Shown here one piece after another: positions 50,580 to 59,273 of a stretch of DNA of 64,000 nt. The stretch is from CATQHW01 sp965243545 (lineage in GTDB: Bacteria > Spirochaetota > Spirochaetia > SZUA-6 > Bin103). The number at the start of each line of letters is the position of its first letter. Position 1 is the stretch's first letter. Location of the stretch: NCBI GenBank assembly GCA_965243545.1, contig OZ251573.1:186001-250000 (forward strand), written 5' to 3'. The notes beneath the pieces were generated by a model. The model did no database searches. It saw only the letters and a program-made list of their open reading frames with translations, and was not told the origin of the DNA. The position numbers and the translations under genes are program-made.

Positions 50580-52064
50580 TTACCGTGGTTCGTCCGCGCC
50601 GCGCCCGCCGCCCAGGCGCGGGTAGAGCGGCTGCAACGCCGCGCCGGCGCGCTGGTAGACGTCGAACAGCTCGGCGTACAGCCCGGCCGGCGCGCGGTCC
50701 GGCTCGAACTCCCGCGCCGGCCGCACCAGCGCCGCGGCCGCCGACGCCAAGTCGTCGAACTCACCGGCGGCGGTGAGCGCCACGCACGCGCAGCCGACCA
50801 GATCGGCTTCCGGGTTGGCCAGCGTCCGCACCGGCACGCCGGTGACGTCGGCCTTGATCCGGTTCCAGGCGGCGAAGCGCGCCGGGCCGCCGCAAGCGGT
50901 GAGCCCGTCCACCCGGCAACCGTGCTCGGCCAGAATGCCGATGATCGCCCGGATGGCGAATCCCACCGACTCCAGCACCGCGCGCGCCAGCTCGTCCCAG
51001 CCGTGCCGGAGCGTCAGCCCCAGGAAGGCGCCCGACGCCTGCGGGTTCCAGTGCGGGGTGCGCTCCCCCGACAGGTAGGGCAGGAACAGCGCGCGCCGCG
51101 CGCCGGCCGGCGCCGCGGCGCCGCGCTCGACCGCGGCGGCCACCGCGACCGGAGACGGCGCGGCCGATTGCGCCAGCCACTCCAGCGCCCGCCCGCTGGC
51201 CGAGGTGACGCCGCCCAGGTTGTGCAGCCCGTCGATCAGGTGCGGCGCCGCGATCAGCCGCGCGTCCCGCACCGGCGCCGGGCTGGCGTAGTTGATCCCC
51301 TCGGAGCTGCCGCTCCGGTCCAGGGTGCGGCCGGCCCGGACGGTCGCCGATCCGATCAACGCCATCTGAAAGTCGGCGCCGCCGGCGTACACCCGCGCCC
51401 CGGCGGCGATCCCGAACAGCGCCGCCGCCCGCGGCGTGACCCGGCCGATCTCCCGGCCGGCGACCGCGAACGGCGGGAAGCGGTCCTGGTCCAGACCCAG
51501 GGCCGCCAGCGCCTGTCCGGACCAGTAGAACCGGTCGACCCCGCGCGCGCCGATCGCGGTGTGGGCGGTCCCGGTGAGCAGGAACACCACCCACTCCGCG
51601 CACGAAAGCAGCCAGGCGGCCCGCTCGAAGACCGCCGGCCGCCGCCGGGCCAGCCACAGCGCCTTGGGCAACGGAAAGGAGGCGTCCACGGCAATGCCGG
51701 TCCGCTCGGCCACCTCCCGCGCTTCCGGCCGGGCGCGGGCGTGCAACCACGTGAGCGCCGGCCCCACCGGCCGCCCCGCGCGGTCGCACGGGATCAGCGT
51801 CGGGCCGTTGCCGGTGAGCACGCAGGAGGTGACCGCGGCCGCCTGCGGCAGGCGCGCGACCGCCGTTTGCACCGCACGCGACCAGACCTGCGCGTCGGTC
51901 TCCTCCCGCACGCGGTCGGCCGCCACCGGCGCGCGCTCGATCGCCAGGCACGAGCCCGGCGCCGCGCCGGCTCCGTCCCTGGTGCCTGAACCGCCGGCGC
52001 CTGAACCGCTGGAGAACAGGGCGCACTTGACCGCGGTGGTGCCGATGTCGACCGCCAGGATCAC
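50580..52064 (-). CDS. FGGY-family carbohydrate kinase (xylulokinase-like)
   Basis: 494 residues. The N-terminal phosphate-binding loop is ILAVDIGTTAVKCALF. The middle has SGSSEGINYASP and LFLPYLSGERTPHWNPQASGAFLGLT, and the C-terminal domain LTACGGPARFAAWNRIKADVTGVPV (adenosine motif). It phosphorylates a sugar or polyol; the motifs favour xylulokinase/gluconokinase relatives but specificity is open. The start GTG 52064 lies 5 bp after the ligA stop, so it is probably cotranscribed; the long upstream frame is only a shadow of ligA. Confidence 0.85.
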   Translation of the reverse strand: MILAVDIGTTAVKCALFSSGSGAGGSGTRDGAGAAPGSCLAIERAPVAADRVREETDAQVWSRAVQTAVARLPQAAAVTSCVLTGNGPTLIPCDRAGRPVGPALTWLHARARPEAREVAERTGIAVDASFPLPKALWLARRRPAVFERAAWLLSCAEWVVFLLTGTAHTAIGARGVDRFYWSGQALAALGLDQDRFPPFAVAGREIGRVTPRAAALFGIAAGARVYAGGADFQMALIGSATVRAGRTLDRSGSSEGINYASPAPVRDARLIAAPHLIDGLHNLGGVTSASGRALEWLAQSAAPSPVAVAAAVERGAAAPAGARRALFLPYLSGERTPHWNPQASGAFLGLTLRHGWDELARAVLESVGFAIRAIIGILAEHGCRVDGLTACGGPARFAAWNRIKADVTGVPVRTLANPEADLVGCACVALTAAGEFDDLASAAAALVRPAREFEPDRAPAGLYAELFDVYQRAGAALQPLYPRLGGGRGADEPR

Positions 52065-52069
52065 GGGCG

Positions 52070-54169
52070 TCAGTCCGCGGACCGGCCCAACAGGCGCAGG
52101 AACGCCTGCTCGTCGATGATCGGTATGCCGGCCGCCGTCGCCTTGGTCACCTTGCCGCCCCCGCCGGCGCCGGCCAGCAGGTGGGTGGTTGCGCCGGAGA
52201 CGGCGCCGGTCACGGCGCCGCCGCGCGCGCGGATCTCCTTGGCCGCCTCCGCCCGCGGCTTGAACGCCTCGAACGATCCGGTGATGCACCACGTCTGGCC
52301 GGCGAACGGTTGCTCCCTGCCGCCGGCGTCCGCGTCCGCGACGGCGGGATCGGAGCGATCGACGGCGAACCGCAGGCCGCGCGCGCGCAACGCGGCGATC
52401 AGTCCGCGCGGCGTGGCCTTCCACGCCGCCATGCGCGCGCCGGTGAGCGGGCCGGGTTTGGCGAGCTGGCGCATGATGCCGTGCGCGGTCCGTTCGCCGA
52501 TGCCGTCGATGCGGGTAAACGTCTCCGGGTCACCGGCGTCGACCGCCGCGTACAGGCTGTCCATGTCGCCGAACCCGGCCTGCAGCAGGAGTTCGGTCAC
52601 CTTGGGGCCGAGGTCGGGCAACCCCAGCGCCGGCAGCACGATGGCGAACGGCTTGGCCTTGCTCGCCTCGATGCCGGCGGCCAGCGCCGCCACCGTCCGC
52701 TCGCCGAATCCTTCCTCGTCGAGCAGCCGCTCCGGGTCGAAGCGGTACAGGTCGGCGACGTCGCGCACCCAGCCCCGCTCGGCCAGCAGGTCGATGGTGG
52801 CCGGCCCCAGACCGTCTATGTCCATCTGGTTGCGGGCGGCGAAGAACCGCAGGCGGCCGCGCACCTGATCCGGGCAGCCGGCGTCGGGGCAGAACGAGTG
52901 CGCGCCCTGCACGACGAGGGCGCTGCGGCACGACGGGCAGTGCTCCGGCATGCGCCACACCGGCGGGCCGGCCGGGTCCTTCTCCAGTACCCGCTCCACC
53001 GCCGGGATGACGTCGCCGCGCTTCGACACGGCCACCGTGTCGCCGACCGCCAGCTCCAGGCTGTCGACGTAATCCTGGTTGTGGAGCGTGACGTTGGCGA
53101 TGGTCGAACCGGCGATCGGCACCGGGTCGATGCGCGCCACCGGCGTCACGCGGCCGGTGCGGCCGACCTGCACCCGGATCGACCGCACCACGCTCACCCC
53201 TTCCGGCGCGTCGAACTTGAGCGCGATCGCCCAGCGCGGATGGTGATCGGTGGCGCCCATCGCCTCGCGCGCGGCCAGCCGGTCGACCTTCAGCACCAAG
53301 CCGTCGATGTCGTACGGCAGATCGGGCCGGGCGGCGGTCCGTTCCGCCACGTACTCGGCCGCCGCCGCGGCGTCGATCACGGCGAATCCGTGCGCGCGGC
53401 CGGTGTCCGCCGCGTCGTCCCCGATCACGGCGGTGGCCGGGTTGACGCGGAAACCGAGTCGGCGCAGGTGCGCCAGCAGCGCGGTGTGCGTGGGCGGCGG
53501 GTCGGTCATGAAGCCTTCGTAGACGAATATCTCAAGCGGCACGGCGGCGACGTCGCGGCTCTTCACGCGCCGCAGGCTGCCGGCCGCGAAGTTGCGGGCG
53601 TTCGCGTACGGGGTCTCGACGCCGGCGTTGAGCTCCCGGAACGCGGAGCGCCGGATGAAGATCTCGCCCCGCACCGTCAGCGTCGCCGGCTCGGCCAGCC
53701 GGAGCGGCACGGTGCGGATGGTCCGCACGTTGGCGGTGACGTCGTTGCCGGCGCGCCCGTTGCCGCGCGTGACCGCCCGTTCCAGCACGCCGTCCCGGTA
53801 GTGCAGCAGGATCGACGTGCCGTCGATCTTCTCCTCGACGACGAAGGCGGCGGCGGGGTCCGCGTCCCGCGCCTTGGCCATCCACCGTTCGGCGTCCGCC
53901 ATGTCATACGCCTTGTCCAGGCTCAGCACCGGCGCCGTGTGCTCGACTTCGGACAGGTCGTTGGTCAGGTCGGAGCCGACCCGGCGGGTCGGGGAATCGG
54001 TCCGGGCGAGCGCGGGATGCAGGCGCTCCAACTCAATGAGGGTCTCGAACAGCCCGTCGAACTCGGCGTCGGCAATCTGCGGACGGGCCAGCACGTAGTA
54101 GGCGTGCTCATGCCGCCGTATCTCCCGGGAGAGCCGCGCGATCTCCGCGGCGGCCTGGCGTTCGGTCAC
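52070..54169 (-). CDS. ligA: NAD-dependent DNA ligase LigA
   Basis: 699 residues, near the usual ~670. Domain Ia (HEHAYYVLARPQIADAEFDGLF, the NAD-binding Tyr pair), adenylation domain with catalytic Lys in VVEEKIDGTSILL, OB fold, a zinc finger with four Cys (CPSC, then FCPDAGCPDQ), HhH domain (IDGLGPATIDLLAERG and IDGIGERTAHGI), and a C-terminal BRCT (CITGSFEAFKPRAEAAKEIRARGG). It seals nicks in replication and repair. The start GTG 54169 overlaps the upstream stop as GTGA, so it is coupled to the DUF1156 gene. Confidence 0.95.
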   Translation of the reverse strand: MTERQAAAEIARLSREIRRHEHAYYVLARPQIADAEFDGLFETLIELERLHPALARTDSPTRRVGSDLTNDLSEVEHTAPVLSLDKAYDMADAERWMAKARDADPAAAFVVEEKIDGTSILLHYRDGVLERAVTRGNGRAGNDVTANVRTIRTVPLRLAEPATLTVRGEIFIRRSAFRELNAGVETPYANARNFAAGSLRRVKSRDVAAVPLEIFVYEGFMTDPPPTHTALLAHLRRLGFRVNPATAVIGDDAADTGRAHGFAVIDAAAAAEYVAERTAARPDLPYDIDGLVLKVDRLAAREAMGATDHHPRWAIALKFDAPEGVSVVRSIRVQVGRTGRVTPVARIDPVPIAGSTIANVTLHNQDYVDSLELAVGDTVAVSKRGDVIPAVERVLEKDPAGPPVWRMPEHCPSCRSALVVQGAHSFCPDAGCPDQVRGRLRFFAARNQMDIDGLGPATIDLLAERGWVRDVADLYRFDPERLLDEEGFGERTVAALAAGIEASKAKPFAIVLPALGLPDLGPKVTELLLQAGFGDMDSLYAAVDAGDPETFTRIDGIGERTAHGIMRQLAKPGPLTGARMAAWKATPRGLIAALRARGLRFAVDRSDPAVADADAGGREQPFAGQTWCITGSFEAFKPRAEAAKEIRARGGAVTGAVSGATTHLLAGAGGGGKVTKATAAGIPIIDEQAFLRLLGRSAD

Positions 54170-57045
54170 GTTTGCGCGCCGTCAGCGGCGTCGAGCGCCA
54201 TCTCGGTCTGGCGCGTCGGCGCCTCCGAAACGGCCAGCCGGCGCAGCTCCGGCCAGCTCTGCACCAGCCCGTTGTAGTCGAGCGCCTCGGCGGCGCGCTG
54301 CTTGCGTTCGCATATCGTATACAGCCGATAACAGAGTTCGCGCGCGCCTTCGGCCGCGCCGCCGAGCCGGCGCAGCAGTGCGGCCGTCCTCACCTCCCCG
54401 ACCTGCTCCAGGGCGCGGACCATGTGGTGCACCACCTCCCAGGTCGAGAGCCGGTCGTCGGCTGTCGGGTCCCAGTCGTCCGGCAGCTCCTGCGGGCGGA
54501 GCAGCCGCACCCGGCCGGCGTGCGCGTGGAGGATGCCCGCCTGCACCATGCCGCTGACGCTGGTGTTCTTGGCCGTGGCCAAGGTCTCGGCGCTGCCGAA
54601 CTCGCCGGCCTCGAAGCCGTGCTGGTCGAACCACGCCAGCGCCCAGAGGCTGTCGGCGTCGAACTCGCCCTCCTGCGCGGCGAGTATCTCGTCCAGGGTC
54701 CGGTTGATGAGGGCGAGCGCTTCGCGGACGGTGACCCGCTGGCCGGCGGGGTAGAGCACTTTGGCGTAGCGGGTGAAGATCGCCATGCCCGGCCCGATCG
54801 CCGCCTGCGCCAGGTCGACGGGGGCGATGTTGGCGCGCTGCAGATGGATCAGCGCCGCCGGCAGTTCCGCCTCCAGCGCGTCCCGAAGATTCCGGCGCGT
54901 AGCGCGGGGAGCGTCGGCCGGCCTCCGCCGGCACACCAGCACGATGCTGGAGGCGAGCGCGTTCGCTCCCCGGCCGACCATCCGGTTGCCGAGCTCGGTG
55001 CGCATCGGCCAGGTGCCGGTGACGGCGAAGCCGGCTTTGATCACGGCCTCCAGAAACGTTTCCCAGCCGGTGCTGGAGACGCCCCGTTCGTCGCGCTTCT
55101 CCGACTGCTTGAATGCGTAATAGATCGTCGTCGGGTAGCCGGGGTGCGCCTGTTCGGCCAGCCGCCGCATCGCCTGGGTCATGCCATTCACGAAGAACGC
55201 CTCGGCCTGCGCCTTGGTGTCGTGCCGATAGGGATTGGCGATCAGTTCCTCCGCCTTCGGGACGGTGATGGTGGCGAACAGGTCCGGGAGGACCGACCGC
55301 AGCGTGCGCCGCAGCCAGACGTAGAAGAAATCGGAGAGATCGGCGTAGCCGATGTTGTCGTAATACGGCGGATCGGTGGAAGCAAGGTGAGCCTCTCGAT
55401 GAATGTTCGCCCGAGCGTCTTCCTGCACGGCGCTTCCGTTGCCGATCGCCGGAAACATGCGGATGGACTTGCAGATCCAATCGACCATAGCTTTCCAGTT
55501 GCCGGAAGAATCGGACAACGGATTCGTCTCCGCATAATCCCACGTCATGGGGATCGCCTGCCGGCCGAACGTGTTGCGTATCTTTACGTAAGCTACGTCC
55601 CAACCGCAGATGCTCGATCCCCGATCGGCCAGTCTGGAGATGGCGAACGCCAGATAGACGCCGACAGCCCCGGCATAGGCGGTGGCGGTATCGTCGGGCA
55701 TGCCGGCCGCTACGGCGTCTTGCCGAGCGCGGGAGCGCGCTTCGGTCGCCAGGTCGGAGAACACACTCAGTGCGACCTTCTGCCGGGACGTGAACAGATC
55801 GCCGAACGTAGTGAATCCGTATTCGACGACATTTGTCCGTCCCGGCCAGTGATTTATAGCGAAATCTGGCGTCGTCCACTCAGGCAACGACTCATCAGCA
55901 ATGATCTGCTCGTGTTCGAAAGTTGGATCGAGATACACTCGTCCGTGGTCACCCTCGGCGACGATGGCCATCAGCCGCGCTCCCATGCGCCCCGCCTGAC
56001 CTTCGCTCCGTATGTAGCCATACGTGATCGGAACGTCAGACACCAAGCAGTAGAATCCGCGCCGCTTGCCGGCGCTCGTCCCGTCCTTCGCCTTCGCTGG
56101 CGGCGGGCCGACCTTGACCGTGAAACGCCAACCGTGCCGATCGACCACCGGTTCGACGTACGCCTCCTTCCCCTTCTTGCTGGACAGGACGAAGGTCGAG
56201 GCGAGCGGCACCTCTATCGTTCCAAACGCCGGGTTCGAGCTCCGCACCGTGCGCGCCCACAGCCACGCGATCACGGTGAGATCCCGTCCGGCGTAGCGCC
56301 GCAGGTCCGGGCGGTCCCGCGCCATCTCGTCCGTGACCGCGATTTTGGGATACAGATGGCCGATGCGCCGCTCCGCCCGGTCCCGCATCCATCGGCCGTA
56401 ATAGCGCACGTCCTCCGCCAGCCCGCGCGCGCCCGTCCACTTGCCGGAGGCGCCGGATACCAGCTTGCCTTCCGACCGCGCCTCCGGGTTCACCGGCGGG
56501 TGGCCGGCGAACGCGGGCGGAATCTCGATCATCGCCTTGTTGATCAGCACCGCCACCGGGTTGAGGTCGCTGGCGTGCGCTTCCAGGCCGAGGCGTTGCG
56601 CCTCCAACGGCAGCGCGCCGCCGCCGGCAAACGGGTCGTGAAACGCCGGCAGCCGCTCCGGGTCGAACAGCTCGGCCGCGCGCGGGTCGCCGGCGTGGTC
56701 GGCGCAGGCGCGCCGCCAGCTCGCGCGTATCTCCTCGCGCGCCTGCTGCAGCAGCTCCTCGTTGGTGGTGTTTTCCCACCTGACCAGCTCTTCGATCAGG
56801 TCGAACAGGCGCCGGCGCTCCCGTTCCTGCTCCTGCTCGGTCGGGAACAGCTCCGGCCGGCCGGACGGGTCGTCGACCATCTGCGCGAAGATCACGGCGC
56901 GGGCGGCGGCCAGCGGGCGCCGCGCCCACCAGAGATGCAGCGTGCTCGGGTGCCCGTGGCGGATCGACTTCTCGCGCGCTGCGGCGGCGTTGATGGCGTC
57001 GAGCGGCAGCGCCACCTCGATCAGCTTCTTGCGCGGTCCGGTCAT
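54166..57045 (-). CDS. DUF1156-domain DNA methyltransferase
   Basis: 959 residues. The N-terminus KKLIEVALPLDAINAAAAREKSIRHGHPSTLHLWWARRPLAAARAVIFAQMVDDP is the DUF1156 module. The SAM site HDPFAGGGALPLEAQRLG (~125) and the catalytic DPPYYDNIGYADLSDFFYVWLRRTL (~565) are intact. Families with this architecture often belong to anti-phage or restriction-like islands with DUF499 and helicase partners; none is adjacent. Start ATG 57045 fits the conserved N-terminus, with a GGACGGGA stretch upstream; GTG 57081 is an alternative. Its stop overlaps ligA. Confidence 0.87.
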   Translation of the reverse strand: MTGPRKKLIEVALPLDAINAAAAREKSIRHGHPSTLHLWWARRPLAAARAVIFAQMVDDPSGRPELFPTEQEQERERRRLFDLIEELVRWENTTNEELLQQAREEIRASWRRACADHAGDPRAAELFDPERLPAFHDPFAGGGALPLEAQRLGLEAHASDLNPVAVLINKAMIEIPPAFAGHPPVNPEARSEGKLVSGASGKWTGARGLAEDVRYYGRWMRDRAERRIGHLYPKIAVTDEMARDRPDLRRYAGRDLTVIAWLWARTVRSSNPAFGTIEVPLASTFVLSSKKGKEAYVEPVVDRHGWRFTVKVGPPPAKAKDGTSAGKRRGFYCLVSDVPITYGYIRSEGQAGRMGARLMAIVAEGDHGRVYLDPTFEHEQIIADESLPEWTTPDFAINHWPGRTNVVEYGFTTFGDLFTSRQKVALSVFSDLATEARSRARQDAVAAGMPDDTATAYAGAVGVYLAFAISRLADRGSSICGWDVAYVKIRNTFGRQAIPMTWDYAETNPLSDSSGNWKAMVDWICKSIRMFPAIGNGSAVQEDARANIHREAHLASTDPPYYDNIGYADLSDFFYVWLRRTLRSVLPDLFATITVPKAEELIANPYRHDTKAQAEAFFVNGMTQAMRRLAEQAHPGYPTTIYYAFKQSEKRDERGVSSTGWETFLEAVIKAGFAVTGTWPMRTELGNRMVGRGANALASSIVLVCRRRPADAPRATRRNLRDALEAELPAALIHLQRANIAPVDLAQAAIGPGMAIFTRYAKVLYPAGQRVTVREALALINRTLDEILAAQEGEFDADSLWALAWFDQHGFEAGEFGSAETLATAKNTSVSGMVQAGILHAHAGRVRLLRPQELPDDWDPTADDRLSTWEVVHHMVRALEQVGEVRTAALLRRLGGAAEGARELCYRLYTICERKQRAAEALDYNGLVQSWPELRRLAVSEAPTRQTEMALDAADGAQT

Positions 57046-57135
57046 GGTCCCGTCCGCCGGATCGGGGCGGTCAACGCGCACCGCCGATCACCGCCGCATA
57101 TCGCGCCGGCGTAGCCTGACCGCAATCCCGATACG

Positions 57136-57996
57136 CTAACGCGGGTTATTCTCGCTATCCGGCTCGCGGCGCAGCAACGCCTCGAGTTCGGCAATACGCG
57201 CCTCCGCCGCGTGGCGGGCGGCCTCTGTCTCCCGGACGCGGACTTCCGCCGCCTGGCGCGCAGCTGCTTCCTCGCGGACGCGCGTCTCCGCCTGCCGGCG
57301 GGCGGCCGCTTCCTGTTGGGCGCGAGCTTCCGCGGCCCGGCGGGCGGCAGCTTCCTGCTCGCGTCCGTCTTCGGCCTCCTGCCGCTGGTTGTCGGTCTCC
57401 TTGAAGTCCGGCAGGTCTTTTCCCGTCTTCGGATCGTGGAACCGCAACCGACGCTCGGCCAACTGCAGCCGCAACTCCAGTCCCAGCACCGCGCTCCACA
57501 GCGCCAGCGTCCCGTCCGTCAACTCCCGATCCGGCAGCGGCCGGTACGCTCCGTCCACCAACTCCAACCCCTGCAGCGGCGGCTCCAGGTAGTCCCGAGT
57601 CGGGTCGTACTGCCAGTACTCCCGCACCCCCAGCCGGCGATACAACTCCCGCTTCCTGGTCTGATCCTCCCGCCACGTACTCCGCGACGTGATCTCCAGC
57701 ACGAAGTCCGGCGCCTTCCGCTCCTTCCACAGGAAGTACGACGACCGCTCCCGGTCGGGCACCCCGAACGCCACCAGCACGTCCGGCGCCACCGCGCTCC
57801 GCTCCTCGTCCTCCTCGTAATAGAGCAGAATGTTCCCGGATACGTACACGTCCGGGTCGTTGCTGAAGTAGAGCTCCAGCCGGTCCACCGCGTAGGTGAG
57901 GGGCTTCCGTTGAGAATCGCTTTCCGCCATCGGCTTGCCGTCGGAACTGGGGTAGTCTACCGCTACCGCTGGCGGAGCGCTGAGTGTACTTGCCAT
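57136..57996 (-). CDS. Uma2-family (DUF820) PD-(D/E)XK protein with coiled-coil tail
   Basis: 286 residues. The Uma2 nuclease-like domain spans residues ~20-200: the acidic residue in APDVLVAFGVPD, the ExT pair in DFVLEITSRSTW (the family often has ExK/ExS/ExT), and REYWQYDPTRDYL. Residues ~205-280 form an Ala/Arg/Glu repetitive coiled coil (AAARRAAEARAQQEAAARRQ). Uma2 proteins multiply in some genomes and are of uncertain role. Start ATG 57996 with TGGAGGTG at good spacing. Confidence 0.85.
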   Translation of the reverse strand: MASTLSAPPAVAVDYPSSDGKPMAESDSQRKPLTYAVDRLELYFSNDPDVYVSGNILLYYEEDEERSAVAPDVLVAFGVPDRERSSYFLWKERKAPDFVLEITSRSTWREDQTRKRELYRRLGVREYWQYDPTRDYLEPPLQGLELVDGAYRPLPDRELTDGTLALWSAVLGLELRLQLAERRLRFHDPKTGKDLPDFKETDNQRQEAEDGREQEAAARRAAEARAQQEAAARRQAETRVREEAAARQAAEVRVRETEAARHAAEARIAELEALLRREPDSENNPR

Positions 57997-58131
57997 CGAC
58001 CACACCTCCAGACGTCGCCAGCATAGCACGCCTCACCGGCGCGCCAACCGGCGCATGAGCGCCGCGGCTGCGGTCAGCGCCGGCGTCGGCCTACTCGACC
58101 GCCGACCCGGTGCCGGCGCTGCCGCCGGTGA

Positions 58132-59178
58132 TTACCTCGGCTCTTCGGTGAGCACTACCTGCACGTTGCGCTGGTCCGCGATGGAACGGAATCCCGGCGC
58201 GATGGAATACCCGGCCACCACGGGAACGGCCGGTACGCCGGTCAGCCGGCTGAGCAGCGCAGCGCGGTCCGCGGCGCGCAGAACGTCTCCCTCGCCCAGT
58301 CCGGCGGAGGCCTCGACGGCCAGATACCGCGTTTGGCCCGTCGCGCGGTCCCGGCCCCGCGCCACCACGTCGAGCCGCATCAACGGCTCACGGTCAGCCT
58401 CCGCAAACGTTCCGGCATCGATGGCGTCATCGATCTGATCGGCCAACGCGCTGCTGTCGACCACGCGCAGGCGGCGCAGCAGATGCCCGAAGTAAGCCGC
58501 CGCACGTTCCCGGAACCTCCGTTCCGCCTCCGCCCCCATCAGCCAGTCCGTCCGCACTTCCTGAGACTTCATGCGTGCGGCAAGCTCTTCCATCTGCGCG
58601 GTGAGCTGGTCCATGCGCTCGGTGAGCTGGTCCATGCGCTCGGCGAGCTGGTCCATGCGCTCGGCGAGCTGGTCCATGCGCTCGGCGAGCTGGTCCATGC
58701 GCTCGGCGAGCTGGTCCATGCGCTCGGCGAGCTGGTCCATGCGCTCGGCGAGCTGGTCCATCCGCGCGGCGAGCTGATCCATGCGCTTGGTGAGCTGGTC
58801 CATGCGCTCGGTGAGCTGGTCCATGCGCTCGGTGAGCTGGTCCATGCGCTTGGTGAGCTGGTCCATGCGCTCGGTGAGCTGGTCCATGCGCTCGGCGAGC
58901 TGGTCCATGCGCTTGGTGAGCTGGTCCATGCGCTCGGTGAGCTGGTCCGTGCGCGCGGTGAGCTGGTTCATCCGCACGGTGAGCTTGTCCATGTGCTCGG
59001 CCAGTGACGCGGTGGTTTCGACCAGCGTCTGCGTCCGCTCGGTCAGGGCGGCCATCTGCTCCGGCAGCCGCTGGAACTCGTCGTCCAGAATCGACTGGCG
59101 CAACCGGGAGCGGTACTGTGGATTCCGGTCGAGCACCGCGATCAGGTCGTCGAAGCTGGTGATCGTTTCGGTAGGCAT
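58132..59178 (-). CDS. Long heptad-repeat coiled-coil protein with nuclease-like C-terminal domain
   Basis: 348 residues. Residues ~1-40 form a short conserved cap (TITSFDDLIAVLDRNPQYRSRLRQSILDDEF). Residues ~43-205 are ~22 uninterrupted heptads, 16 of them exact variants of (T/A)(E/K/A)RMDQL. The DNA is a 21-bp tandem repeat. The C-terminal ~130 residues look like a degenerate PD-(D/E)XK fold (LMRLDVVARGRD, then TRYLAVEASAG), with Ser where the catalytic Lys would be. The start ATG 59178 has no clear site. It lies between Uma2 and the AAA/PD-(D/E)XK gene. A trimeric or dimeric rod is likely; function unknown. Confidence 0.8.
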   Translation of the reverse strand: MPTETITSFDDLIAVLDRNPQYRSRLRQSILDDEFQRLPEQMAALTERTQTLVETTASLAEHMDKLTVRMNQLTARTDQLTERMDQLTKRMDQLAERMDQLTERMDQLTKRMDQLTERMDQLTERMDQLTKRMDQLAARMDQLAERMDQLAERMDQLAERMDQLAERMDQLAERMDQLAERMDQLTERMDQLTAQMEELAARMKSQEVRTDWLMGAEAERRFRERAAAYFGHLLRRLRVVDSSALADQIDDAIDAGTFAEADREPLMRLDVVARGRDRATGQTRYLAVEASAGLGEGDVLRAADRAALLSRLTGVPAVPVVAGYSIAPGFRSIADQRNVQVVLTEEPR

Positions 59179-59261
59179 CTCCGTGGTCCCCTTGCCGAGG
59201 CGACCGTACCACACTTCCCGCCTTCAGGCAATCCCGGCTGGCGCGCCGGGCGCTCGTTCGA

Positions 59262-59267
59262 TAGAGT
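59262..59267 (+). promoter_or_regulatory. -10 hexamer TAGAGT 6 nt before the start codon
   Basis: TAGAGT ends at 59267 and the GTG starts at 59274. No Shine-Dalgarno. Leaderless geometry. Confidence 0.4.
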
Positions 59268-59273
59268 GTTCGC

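Noticed and set aside
50580..57045. Complete DUF1156/DUF499 anti-phage island
   Set aside because: Only the methyltransferase is present; its neighbours are ligA and a sugar kinase.
54172..57114. 980-codon plus-strand frame opposite the DUF1156 gene
   Set aside because: No motifs; the antisense frame carries the methyltransferase signatures.
58333..59007. Plus-strand frame with repeats of HALGELV
   Set aside because: Antisense reading of the 21-bp heptad minisatellite.
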